Positions 51,394 through 59,523 of a DNA stretch of 64,000 nt are shown here, piece after piece. The number at the start of each line of letters is the position of its first letter. Position 1 is the first letter of the stretch. The DNA comes from Ketobacter sp036337295 (GTDB lineage Bacteria > Pseudomonadota > Gammaproteobacteria > Pseudomonadales > Ketobacteraceae). Both the position numbers and the translations under genes were made by a program. The DNA is taken from NCBI GenBank assembly GCA_036337295.1, contig JAYZEN010000012.1, positions 372,001 through 436,000 of the forward strand, in the 5' to 3' direction. Under the pieces are notes generated by a model, which did no database searches, was not told the DNA's origin, and was given only the letters and a program-made list of their open reading frames with translations.

Positions 51394-51545
51394 AGGGTGA
51401 CCACTGGGTTGCCGGCATTGATCGGATTGTACAGAAAAAATAGCCCAACTTGTGGCGAATTTGTAAATCCTGCTGCCAAGTTGTCAGTGGTTTCCTGTAT
51501 ACTCCGCGCCCTCGAAGAAGTGTTTAGGGCTGAGGCTGTAAGTTT

Positions 51546-53351
51546 GTGATCGAAAAAATCCGTAATATCGCCATCATCGCGCACGTTGACCACGGTAAAA
51601 CCACCTTGGTTGACAAGCTGTTACAACAATCCGGCACCCTGGGTCGCAAAGACGAAGGGGAGCGGGTGATGGATTCCAATGACCTGGAAAAAGAGCGCGG
51701 GATCACCATCCTGGCCAAAAACACCGCCATTCGCTGGAACGATTACCATATCAATATTGTGGATACTCCCGGGCACGCCGATTTCGGCGGCGAAGTGGAG
51801 CGGGTCATGTCCATGGTGGACTGCGTTCTGCTGCTGGTGGATGCCCAGGACGGCCCTATGCCGCAGACCCGATTTGTGACCCAGAAAGCCTTTGCGCAGG
51901 GTCTGAACCCCATCGTGGTCATCAACAAGATCGACCGCCCCGGTGCCCGCCCGGACTGGGTTATGGACCAGGTATTCGATCTGTTTGACCGCCTGGGTGC
52001 CACCGATCAGCAACTGGATTTCCCGGTGATTTACACCTCGGCCCTGAACGGCATTGCGGGCTTGGACCCGGACGCCATGGCTGACGACATGACGCCGCTG
52101 TTTGAGGCCATCGTCGAGAAAGTATCGCCCCCGGAAGTGGACCTGGACGGCCCGTTCCAGATGCAGATCAGCTCCCTGGATTATTCCAGCTTCCTGGGTG
52201 TTATCGGTATCGGTCGCATCAAGCGTGGCAAGATCAAGGCGGGCGCCCCGGTGAAAGTGGTGGACCGTGAAGGCAAAGTGCGCAGTGGCAAGATCCTGAA
52301 AATCATGAGCCACATGGGCCTGGAACGGGTGGAAGTGCAGGAAGCCGAGGCGGGCGACATCGTGTGCATTACCGGCATCGACGAGCTGTTCATTTCCGAC
52401 ACCGTGTGTGCCCCGGAAGCGCCGGAAGCCCTGCCGCCTTTGACGGTGGACGAGCCCACTGTGAGCATGATCTTCCAGGTCAACACCTCACCGTTCGCCG
52501 GTAAGGAAGGCAAGTACATTACCTCCCGTAATATTCGTGACCGCCTGCAGAAAGAACTGATCCACAACGTGGCGCTGCGGGTGGAAGACACCGACAGCCC
52601 GGACCGTTTCCGCGTGTCCGGCCGCGGTGAATTGCACCTGTCGGTACTGATTGAGAACATGCGCCGTGAAGGCTACGAGCTGGCGGTGGGTTCTCCGGAA
52701 GTGATCGTCAAAGAAGTGGATGGTGAAATGCAGGAGCCCTTCGAGCAGCTCACCATCGACATCGAAGAAGACAACCAGGGTTCGATCATGGAACAGCTGG
52801 GGCTGCGCAAAGCGGAAATGACCGACATGGTGCCCGATGGCAAAGGCCGCATCCGCATGGACTTCATCGCGCCTTCCCGCGGTTTGATCGGTTTCCGTTC
52901 CGAGTTCCTGACCCTGACCTCCGGTACCGGCATCATGAACTCCACCTTCAGCCACTATGGCCCGATCAAGGAAGGGGACGTCACCAAGCGCCAGAATGGC
53001 GTTCTGATCTCCATGATCAGCGGCAAGGTGCTGGCCTATGCCCTGTTCAATATCCAGGAACGCGGTCGTCTGTTCGTGGACCCTAACGTGGACGTGTATG
53101 AAGGCCAGATCATCGGTATTCACTCCCGCGGCAACGACCTGGTGGTGAACCCCACCAAGGGCAAGCAGCTCACCAACTTCCGTGCCTCCGGCTCCGATGA
53201 GAACGTGCTGCTGACGCCGCCGATCAAATTGTCCCTGGAACAGGCGCTGGATTTCATCGACAAAGATGAGTTGGTGGAAGTAACCCCTGAATCCATCCGT
53301 ATCCGCAAAAAGTTCCTCAAGGAACACGAGCGTAAGCGCGCTACCAAGTAA
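51546..53351 (+). CDS. typA: Ribosome-associated GTPase TypA/BipA
   Basis: TypA/BipA is a translational GTPase needed for 50S assembly and stress adaptation. The 601 residues are full length. The N-terminal G domain has G1 AHVDHGKTTLVDKLL, G2 ERGITILAKNTAI, G3 DTPGHADFGGEV and G4 VINKIDRPGARPDW. EF-Tu domain 2 and EF-G-like domains III and V follow, then the BipA-specific C-terminus (EDNQGSIMEQLGLRKAEMTD, LTPPIKLSLEQALDFI, EVTPESIRIRKKFL). The start is GTG. A clear terminator follows. Confidence 0.98.
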   Translation: MIEKIRNIAIIAHVDHGKTTLVDKLLQQSGTLGRKDEGERVMDSNDLEKERGITILAKNTAIRWNDYHINIVDTPGHADFGGEVERVMSMVDCVLLLVDAQDGPMPQTRFVTQKAFAQGLNPIVVINKIDRPGARPDWVMDQVFDLFDRLGATDQQLDFPVIYTSALNGIAGLDPDAMADDMTPLFEAIVEKVSPPEVDLDGPFQMQISSLDYSSFLGVIGIGRIKRGKIKAGAPVKVVDREGKVRSGKILKIMSHMGLERVEVQEAEAGDIVCITGIDELFISDTVCAPEAPEALPPLTVDEPTVSMIFQVNTSPFAGKEGKYITSRNIRDRLQKELIHNVALRVEDTDSPDRFRVSGRGELHLSVLIENMRREGYELAVGSPEVIVKEVDGEMQEPFEQLTIDIEEDNQGSIMEQLGLRKAEMTDMVPDGKGRIRMDFIAPSRGLIGFRSEFLTLTSGTGIMNSTFSHYGPIKEGDVTKRQNGVLISMISGKVLAYALFNIQERGRLFVDPNVDVYEGQIIGIHSRGNDLVVNPTKGKQLTNFRASGSDENVLLTPPIKLSLEQALDFIDKDELVEVTPESIRIRKKFLKEHERKRATK

Positions 53352-53386
53352 GCAGTAACTGCATTACTGGACCCGCGATCCTGCAT

Positions 53387-53419
53387 AACGGCTGCTGGTG
53401 CAAACCGCAGCCGTTTTTT
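53387..53419 (+). terminator. Rho-independent terminator after typA
   Basis: AACGGCTGC and GCAGCCGTT form a 9-bp stem around an 11-base loop, followed by a T tract. It lies 35 bases after the typA stop. Confidence 0.9.
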
Positions 53420-53558
53420 ATGGCGATTTGTTCACTGCAGTAAAATCATCACACAAATGTCGATAGATAGTTAATAAATTGACGTAACAGCGCCATGTTG
53501 CGGCGTTAGTTTCTAAGCCTCCTGCATACTTCACCCAAGCGTACAACAAGGAGGCAAT

Positions 53559-55571
53559 ATGAAACGGTCACATACCGCGTGGCTGGCTGTGGGTCTAACC
53601 CTGTCAGTTGCAGCATTTCAGGCACAGGCAAAAGGATTCTCCGGGCACCCTGGGAAGGGCGGTCACAAGGGGTTGGAAAGCTACGAAGGTCAGGTCCATG
53701 TGGTGCCGTCGCAGAGCGGTGCCGCGACCCTGGATTACGTGGAAGGCCGGGTATTCGAAGATCGCAATTTCAACAGCGAACCGGATCGGCGTGAGCGCGG
53801 CATCGCCGGGGTGATGGTGTCCAACGGCTACGATGTGGTGATGACCGACAGTAAAGGATACTATCGCTTGCCAGCGCAGATTCGTGGCCTGGACAATTTT
53901 ACGGTATTTGTGACCCAGCCTGCCACCCACCGTGTGCCCACTGATCGCGATAACATTCCCCAGAATTACTACCATCATATTCCGGAAGGTTCCCCCGGTT
54001 TGCGTTTTGGTGGTTTGCCTGCCAGCGGTCCGCAGCCGTCAGCCATCAATTTTCCCATGATCCGCGGCCAGTATAAAAAGCAGTTCAAGATCGCAGTATC
54101 CGGTGACCCGCAGCCCTATTCCAATAACGAAGTGAGTTACGTCCGCGATGCACTGGCCAATGAACTGGCCGCCCGTGATGATCTTGAGCTGTTGTTGGTG
54201 GAAGGGGATGTGATCGGTGACGACCTGGGTCTTTACCCCCGTATGAAGCAAATTCTGAGCGCAGCGGGTGTTCCGGTGCTGGCGGTGCCGGGCAATCACG
54301 ATCTGGATTTTGATGCCACCACGGACGCCAACAGTCTTGATACCTTCAAACGTGAGTTTGGCCCGGCTTATTATTCCTACGATATCGGTGATGTGCATTT
54401 TGTGGTATTGGATAACATGCGCTATCCCTGTACCCCGGAGGTGGACAACGCCGATGGTCGCCATGGTTTTTGCGACAATCCGGCAACCGCACCCCGTTAT
54501 AACGGCATCATTGACCAGGGGCAGATGGAGTGGCTGGCAAACGATTTGGCGCTGGTGCCCCGGCACAAGCTGATTGTGCTCAACATGCACATTCCCCTGG
54601 TGTCGTTTGTGGACATGACTTCCACCCAGCACCAGACCGACAATACCCAGTGGTTGTACGACCTGTTGGGTGACCGGCCGGCGATTGCCCTCAGTGGTCA
54701 CACCCATACTTTGGAAAACTTCCGCAAGGGAGAATATTTTGGTGGTTGGAACAGTGCGCTGGGCCTGGGTGCCACCCCCATTCCGCAAATCATCACCGGT
54801 GCTACCTCCGGTTCCTGGTGGACGGGTGATCTGGACGAATACAACCTGCCCATGTCCATCCAGCGGCTGGGAGCTCCCCGCGGTTACCTGATATTTGAGT
54901 TTTTCGGTAGCGATTATGCCAGCACATTCAAAGCGGCCAACAAGCCTGCTGACGAACAGATGTCCGTGGATTTTCTATCGCCCACGTTCCTCAGCTGGTT
55001 CCAGGCCATGAAAGACTGGTATGACCTGCCCGCTGACAGCCGTCCGGAAACCCCGGCGGTCAATATCCATGACCTGCCGGACACCAGCATTCTGACCCTG
55101 GCCGACCTGCAGCAGGGCACCCAGCTTGTGATGAACATCTGGAACGGATCGCGGGACTCGAAGGTCTGGGTGCAGATTGATGATCGGCGTCCGGTGACGG
55201 TGCAGCGCACCCAGCAGGGTGAAGGCGAGGACAAGGTGGTCAGCCTGGACCCCTTTGCGCTGAAGAAGCAGATGTACGTGTTCCGCTACGCCGCCAAGAG
55301 CGAATCCGGCAACGAGCGCACCCAGGGTTTTGAGTTATTCCGTGGCAGCCACTACGGCACAGCGGACCCTCAGCCATTACCGGCCTCGCGCTGGACCCAG
55401 TCGTCCAACCACATCTGGGCGTTCGATATGCCTTTGGATCTGGCGCCGGGGATTCATGTGGCAAAGGTCACTACAGTGGATGCCTACGGTAATCGCTACG
55501 AAACCACGAAAACCTTTGAAGTCGCCGAGGAGCGCCCGGCACCGTTCTTCCGCTCCGAGTTGTTCGAATAA
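53559..55571 (+). CDS. Periplasmic calcineurin-like metallophosphoesterase, three-domain type
   Basis: The 670-residue secreted protein has a signal peptide (LAVGLTLSVAAFQAQA, cut near residue 24). An N-terminal Ig-like domain follows (about 58-125, VEGRVFEDRNFNSEPDRRER), then the calcineurin-like core (about 170-420) with the metal ligands SGDPQ, EGDVIGDD, PGNHDLD, NMHIP and SGHTHTLEN. A C-terminal beta domain (about 470-660) is of the metallophosphoesterase-C type. Relatives act on phosphate esters of lipids or nucleotides in the periplasm. The substrate is not known. It has its own GGAGG ribosome-binding site and no partner gene. Confidence 0.9.
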   Translation: MKRSHTAWLAVGLTLSVAAFQAQAKGFSGHPGKGGHKGLESYEGQVHVVPSQSGAATLDYVEGRVFEDRNFNSEPDRRERGIAGVMVSNGYDVVMTDSKGYYRLPAQIRGLDNFTVFVTQPATHRVPTDRDNIPQNYYHHIPEGSPGLRFGGLPASGPQPSAINFPMIRGQYKKQFKIAVSGDPQPYSNNEVSYVRDALANELAARDDLELLLVEGDVIGDDLGLYPRMKQILSAAGVPVLAVPGNHDLDFDATTDANSLDTFKREFGPAYYSYDIGDVHFVVLDNMRYPCTPEVDNADGRHGFCDNPATAPRYNGIIDQGQMEWLANDLALVPRHKLIVLNMHIPLVSFVDMTSTQHQTDNTQWLYDLLGDRPAIALSGHTHTLENFRKGEYFGGWNSALGLGATPIPQIITGATSGSWWTGDLDEYNLPMSIQRLGAPRGYLIFEFFGSDYASTFKAANKPADEQMSVDFLSPTFLSWFQAMKDWYDLPADSRPETPAVNIHDLPDTSILTLADLQQGTQLVMNIWNGSRDSKVWVQIDDRRPVTVQRTQQGEGEDKVVSLDPFALKKQMYVFRYAAKSESGNERTQGFELFRGSHYGTADPQPLPASRWTQSSNHIWAFDMPLDLAPGIHVAKVTTVDAYGNRYETTKTFEVAEERPAPFFRSELFE

Positions 55572-55600
55572 ATTCTGCGCGCTTTAGTGGCGCTCCCTTC

Positions 55601-55625
55601 AGCCGGCCCGTTTCGAGGGCCGGCT
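55601..55625. terminator. Stem-loop after the metallophosphoesterase gene
   Basis: AGCCGGCCC and GGGCCGGCT form a perfect 9-bp GC-rich stem around GTTTCGA. No T tract follows, so it is either a Rho-independent terminator of weak form or an mRNA-stabilising hairpin. Confidence 0.6.
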
Positions 55626-55712
55626 CACTTGAGAAAACCATTCCTTTTTGAACCCACTTTCACTACAGTCTGTCCTACATAAGACCAATCCACACATAAC
55701 AAGGAATTTTTT

Positions 55713-56207
55713 ATGGCAACGGTTACACTACAAGGCAATCCCATTGAGACAGTAGGTGAATTGCCGGCAGCGGGGAGTGAGGCGCCGGCTTACACTTTTG
55801 TGCAGGGCGATCTGTCGGAGCTCACGTCCGCTGCCCTGGCGGGCAAACGGGTGATCCTGAATATTTTTCCTTCCATTGATACACCCACCTGTGCCACCTC
55901 TGTGCGTACCTTCAACCAAAAAGCTGCGGCGTTGGATAACACAGTTGTGGTGTGTGTGGCGGCGGATCTGCCCTTTGCCATGACCCGCTTCTGCGGTGCA
56001 GAAGGCATTGCCAATGTGAAGATCGGCTCCACCTTCCGTTCCAGTTTTGGTACGGATTACGGTGTTCAGTTCAGTAGTGGGCCGTTGCTCGGGCTGCTGT
56101 CCCGTGCGGTGGTGGTGATCGATGAGAACGGCAAAGTGCTGCACACGGAGCAGGTGGGCGAGATCGCCGATGAACCCGATTATGAAGCGGCCCTGGCAGT
56201 CCTGTAA
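55713..56207 (+). CDS. tpx: Thiol peroxidase
   Basis: Tpx is a thioredoxin-dependent 2-Cys peroxidase that reduces H2O2 and alkyl hydroperoxides, in E. coli with a periplasmic or cytoplasmic role. The 164 residues are full length. The peroxidatic Cys is in IDTPTCATSVRTFN (TPTCATSVRTFN is the family signature) and the resolving Cys in LPFAMTRFCGAEGIANVK. RVILNIFPSID and GLLSRAVVVIDENG flank the active site. AAGGAATTTTTT precedes the ATG. A stem-loop terminator follows. Confidence 0.97.
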   Translation: MATVTLQGNPIETVGELPAAGSEAPAYTFVQGDLSELTSAALAGKRVILNIFPSIDTPTCATSVRTFNQKAAALDNTVVVCVAADLPFAMTRFCGAEGIANVKIGSTFRSSFGTDYGVQFSSGPLLGLLSRAVVVIDENGKVLHTEQVGEIADEPDYEAALAVL

Positions 56208-56231
56208 TACCGCATTCATCAAGGAGTAACG

Positions 56232-56290
56232 AACCCGTCATCCTGAACCCGCCTTCACAAACGTTGGCGGAGAGGATGACGGGTTTTTCT
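56232..56290 (+). terminator. Long-stem Rho-independent terminator after tpx
   Basis: AACCCGTCATCCT at 56232-56244 pairs with AGGATGACGGGTT at 56273-56285 over 13 bases, followed by a T-rich run. The loop is 28 bases. Confidence 0.85.
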
Positions 56291-56293
56291 TTT

Positions 56294-56350
56294 GCGCGGT
56301 GCTATTCAGAGTTCGCGGTATTATTTAGAGTCCGCGGTGCTATCCAGCGA
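56294..56350 (+). repeat. Three imperfect 19-bp tandem repeats upstream of dapD
   Basis: Units at 56294-56312, 56313-56331 and 56332-56350 share the core CGCGGT-n-TATT/C-AGAGT (GCGCGGTGCTATTCAGAGT, TCGCGGTATTATTTAGAGT, CCGCGGTGCTATCCAGCGA). They lie in the 204-bp gap between tpx and dapD, about 60 bp before dapD. Either regulator sites or slippage. Confidence 0.75.
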
Positions 56351-56411
56351 ACGGCGCTTCTAGAGTCACGCCGGCACGCTTTCGGGCGATCAATCGATAA
56401 GAGGAATCAAT

Positions 56412-57311
56412 GTGGCAATAACACGGATTGGACACAGCTATCGTGACCGGGAATCGCGAACGGTTTTGGATGTGTGGTTTCCCCGGGATAACCAGAAAAT
56501 TGAGCGCAATTGCCTGGCGAGGAAACTGGGCCTGATTGAGGCCGAATGGGTGGAGGTGTGTATTGAGGACGTTGCCAGTCCGCCGGCCTCCACCGCTGAG
56601 GTGTATCTGCGCCTGCATTTGCTGTCGGAGTGCGCGATGACGCCGAACTCCATGAACCTCGACGGTATATTTGCGTTGTTGCAGAACGTGGCCTGGACCT
56701 CTGCCGGTCCGGTGTTGCCCAATCGGGTGGATGCACTGCGGATGGCGCTGGTGGCAGAGGCCCATCATCTGACGGTGTTTTCCATCGACAAGTTCCCGCG
56801 CATGGTGGACTACGTGATTCCAGCGGGCGTCAGGATTGCGGATGCCGACCGGGTCCGGCTGGGTGCGCACCTGGCACCGGGTACCACCGTCATGCATGAG
56901 GGCTTTGTGAATTTCAATGCCGGCAGCCTGGGGGAATGCATGATCGAGGGTCGGGTCACACCGGGTGTGGTGGTGGGAGCCAAATCCGATGTGGGCGCAG
57001 GCTCCTCCATCATGGGCACGTTGTCCGGCGGCGGCAAGCAGGTGAATGCCATTGGCGAGCGCAGCCTGTTGGGGGCAAACGCGGGCATCGGCATTTCACT
57101 GGGGGACGATTCCATTGTGGAGGCGGGGCTTTATGTCACCGCCGGTACCAAGGTGCGCCTGCCCGATGGCACGGTGGTTGCGGCCCGGGCATTATCGGGC
57201 CAACCCGGATTGCTGTTCCGGCGCAACAGTCAAAGTGGCTGCGTGGAAGCATTGCCCACTGACTCCGGTCGCTGGGGTGGCATTAATACCACACTGCACA
57301 ACAACGACTGA
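56412..57311 (+). CDS. dapD: 2,3,4,5-tetrahydropyridine-2,6-dicarboxylate N-succinyltransferase
   Basis: DapD transfers succinyl from succinyl-CoA to tetrahydrodipicolinate in the succinylase route to lysine and meso-DAP. The 299-residue protein keeps the C-terminal left-handed beta-helix (GVRIADADRVRLGAHLAPGT, HEGFVNFNAGSLGECMIEGR, GTLSGGGKQVNAIGERSLLG) and the end PGLLFRRNSQSGCVE. It is about 45 residues shorter at the N-terminus than the Pseudomonas enzyme I recall, and starts MAITRIGHSYRDRES at a GTG, more like the compact type. Three short tandem repeats lie upstream. Confidence 0.95.
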   Translation: MAITRIGHSYRDRESRTVLDVWFPRDNQKIERNCLARKLGLIEAEWVEVCIEDVASPPASTAEVYLRLHLLSECAMTPNSMNLDGIFALLQNVAWTSAGPVLPNRVDALRMALVAEAHHLTVFSIDKFPRMVDYVIPAGVRIADADRVRLGAHLAPGTTVMHEGFVNFNAGSLGECMIEGRVTPGVVVGAKSDVGAGSSIMGTLSGGGKQVNAIGERSLLGANAGIGISLGDDSIVEAGLYVTAGTKVRLPDGTVVAARALSGQPGLLFRRNSQSGCVEALPTDSGRWGGINTTLHNND

Positions 57312-57313
57312 AT

Positions 57314-57883
57314 ATGAATAAAGTGGTGGCGAGTTTGCCTCCGGTCACACCGGGTTGCTATGCGGCGTTGGCACCCAAGTGGTTCACCTACCTGGCACGG
57401 CTGATCACGCTGCTGTTCTGCTCGGTGATTCTGGTGGCATCGATCCGATCCTGGGATGAGATGCCGCTGCTGGCACAGATTCTGGTGGTGACACTGACCA
57501 CTGTGTTCTTGATTGTGGCGATTCACCCGCGGGGGTGGGCGCGGTTGTCCATGGTGCCGTTTGTCTTTGCCGATGCGCAGGGCATGTATGTGCCCAGTTC
57601 AAATGCCCGGGTGCTGGGCCGCAAGTATGAGCCCCGCTGGTTGTTTGTGCCCTGGGAGAATGTGTTCAACCTTCGTGTGGCCACGCTGGTGGACAGCGAA
57701 GGCAGGCAGGACTGTGGCGCTATGGACGTGCGCGCTACCGACGCTGAAGTGCAGGAATTTTTCTACGTGGGGTTAGAGGGCGAGCAGAGCCCGGAACCGG
57801 ACTGTGTGCCGGTGGCGTTCTACTGCAATATCCCGCCACGGGCGAAAACCGTGGTGGGCTATCTGAAGCAAGTGAAACCTTGA
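57314..57883 (+). CDS. Hypothetical membrane protein, PH-like
   Basis: I do not recognise this 189-residue protein. Two hydrophobic helices near residues 24-44 (LARLITLLFCSVILVASI) and 49-68 (LAQILVVTLTTVFLIVAI) are followed by a soluble part with FADAQGMYVPSSNARVLGRK and WLFVPWENVFNLRVATL. A two-helix hairpin with a C-terminal beta domain resembles bacterial PH-domain proteins. It starts 2 bp after the dapD stop, so it may be co-transcribed, but no functional link is evident. Confidence 0.7.
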   Translation: MNKVVASLPPVTPGCYAALAPKWFTYLARLITLLFCSVILVASIRSWDEMPLLAQILVVTLTTVFLIVAIHPRGWARLSMVPFVFADAQGMYVPSSNARVLGRKYEPRWLFVPWENVFNLRVATLVDSEGRQDCGAMDVRATDAEVQEFFYVGLEGEQSPEPDCVPVAFYCNIPPRAKTVVGYLKQVKP

Positions 57884-57945
57884 CCCGGCTGTGCCTGCTC
57901 GGGGAAAGCGGACCGCCTCTGAGCCCTCTGGACCCTCTGAACCCT

Positions 57946-58830
57946 TTAGTGTTCCAACAGCAGACGCAGTTTGTCCGGGTTGCGCAGGGCATAAATCCCC
58001 TGAATCCCCTGGGCGTCGATGACAAATTGGAACGCCGTCACCAGCTCGCTACCCGCAAACAACAGTAAGCCCGGGGCGCCGTTGAACCAAAGCTGACGGT
58101 GATGCAGGTTGGCACCGGCTTGCCTCAGGTTGGGCGTGATGGCGCGGCCGATCCAGTCCAGTACCGCTTCCCGCCCCGACAGGACACGGCGGGCGGCTGC
58201 GGCCTTGCCACCACCGTCGGAATGAAAGATGACGTCCTCACTGAGCAGGTGCATCAGTGTGTCGGTGTCCCCCAGTCGGGTTGCGTTAAAGAAGGCTTCA
58301 GCCATCTGCATATGGTGTTCACTGGAGACGGTGGATGCGACCGGTGTGGCGTTCAGTTTGGTGCGGCCGCGACGGGCCAGTTGTCGGCAGGCGGCGGCGC
58401 TTTTGTCCAGCATGATGGCTATGTCATCGAACGCAATGTCAAACAGGTCGTGAAGAATGAAAGCGGCCCGTTCAGCGGGCGAAAGGCGATCCAGCACCAC
58501 CAATAGCGCCAGCGTAATGGATTGATCCAGTTGGTGCAGCTGGGCTGGGTCGGTGTGGTTATCCAGCAGCGGCTCCGGAAGCCAGGGGCCCAGGTACTGC
58601 TTACGTTTTTCTTCCGCGCTTTTGCAGTGATCCAGTGCCAGGCGGGTGACCACCGTGCTCAACCAGGCAAATGGATTCTGGATCTGCTCGCGATGCTGTG
58701 ACCAGCGCAGAAAGGTTTCCTGCAGGATATCCTCGGCTTCGTGCACGGAGCCCACAATGCGGTACGCCAACCCCAACAGGGGCTGGCGGTGTTGATTGAA
58801 TGTATGCAGAGCCGGATCGTCTGTTGCCAT
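57946..58830 (-). CDS. ECF41-family RNA polymerase sigma factor with SnoaL-like C-terminal domain
   Basis: The 294-residue protein has ECF sigma regions 2 (YRIVGSVHEAEDILQETFLR) and 4 (DRLSPAERAAFILHDLFDIA, IMLDKSAAACRQLARRGRTK). A SnoaL/NTF2-like C-terminal extension of about 120 residues follows. It shows the three hallmark motifs of ECF41: WLPEP (near residue 88), DGGGK and NPDKL near the end. In this family the extension acts as a built-in regulator in place of an anti-sigma. It is co-transcribed with the upstream carboxymuconolactone-decarboxylase gene (1-bp overlap) from an ECF41-type promoter. Confidence 0.95.
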   Translation of the reverse strand: MATDDPALHTFNQHRQPLLGLAYRIVGSVHEAEDILQETFLRWSQHREQIQNPFAWLSTVVTRLALDHCKSAEEKRKQYLGPWLPEPLLDNHTDPAQLHQLDQSITLALLVVLDRLSPAERAAFILHDLFDIAFDDIAIMLDKSAAACRQLARRGRTKLNATPVASTVSSEHHMQMAEAFFNATRLGDTDTLMHLLSEDVIFHSDGGGKAAAARRVLSGREAVLDWIGRAITPNLRQAGANLHHRQLWFNGAPGLLLFAGSELVTAFQFVIDAQGIQGIYALRNPDKLRLLLEH

Positions 58831-59339
58831 TAATCGATTTCCACTTGGATCAGCGCGCAGGACAGCTTTTCATCCAGCGCGCGCTTGATGGTGGGGAACA
58901 CCTTGGCGCTGGCCACACACAGGCCCAGTTCCAGTAGTTGACCCTTACTGTAACGGGAACGCATCTGTGCCATCAAATCGGAATCCACCACGCCCTGGCC
59001 CGCCACCTGCTGTGCATACTGAAACAGCTGGTGCAATGGCTCAGGCAGGTCCGCCCCTCCGGCCAGAGCGGCTTTGACCAGGTCGACCGATACCTCCTGC
59101 TCCCGCGCCATGCGCACGTTCAGCTGTAGACAGGCGCCGCAGTCTTCCACCATCATGGCGGCGATCTTGGCGACCCAGTAATCATTCACGGTCAGCAGCT
59201 CGCGGTGGCGGGCCATGGGCAGGAATTGTTGAAAGAGGTCGAAGGCGTTGGGGGTGTGGTGCAGCATGTCTCTCATAAAGCCGGCGTCGTAAGCGTAGTG
59301 GGTCTCAAAGTCCGTGATGAATTGCAGGGCATCGTTCAT
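58830..59339 (-). CDS. Carboxymuconolactone decarboxylase/AhpD-like protein
   Basis: The 169-residue protein belongs to the CMD/AhpD fold, helical, with a CxxC in EDCGACLQLNVRMARE and the following helix LAGGADLPEPLHQLFQYAQQ. In AhpD the cysteines give peroxidase/reductase activity; here two Cys are kept but no adjacent partner is seen. CMD, oxidoreductase and epimerase genes are the standard targets of ECF41 factors, and this is the typical neighbour. It starts at 59339 downstream of an ECF41 promoter motif. Substrate unknown. Confidence 0.9.
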   Translation of the reverse strand: MNDALQFITDFETHYAYDAGFMRDMLHHTPNAFDLFQQFLPMARHRELLTVNDYWVAKIAAMMVEDCGACLQLNVRMAREQEVSVDLVKAALAGGADLPEPLHQLFQYAQQVAGQGVVDSDLMAQMRSRYSKGQLLELGLCVASAKVFPTIKRALDEKLSCALIQVEID

Positions 59340-59373
59340 GGGGTAGCTCCCGGTCAGTGGGTGTTATTCCAAT

Positions 59374-59400
59374 GACGATCCAGGCTGGCCGAATGTGACA
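59374..59400 (-). promoter_or_regulatory. ECF41-type promoter of the CMD-sigma operon
   Basis: Minus-strand TGTCACA, spacer of 16 bases, CGTC is an exact match to the published ECF41 promoter pattern as I recall it. The -10 part lies 35 bases before the CMD start. It implies autoregulation of the sigma factor. Confidence 0.85.
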
Positions 59401-59523
59401 GGCGTCTTAAGAAATCCGATGCGATGCACATTCTGTGCTGACGGGTTAATGATCCGCTGATAGGGGACATAGTATGTTTACCGGATTGCACATGCGGCGT
59501 AGCTGAAGAGGGAACGAATCATT

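Noticed and set aside
53440..53500. Possible Pho box before the metallophosphoesterase
   Set aside because: Only one weak TGTC-like element; no repeated CTGTCAT with the right spacing.
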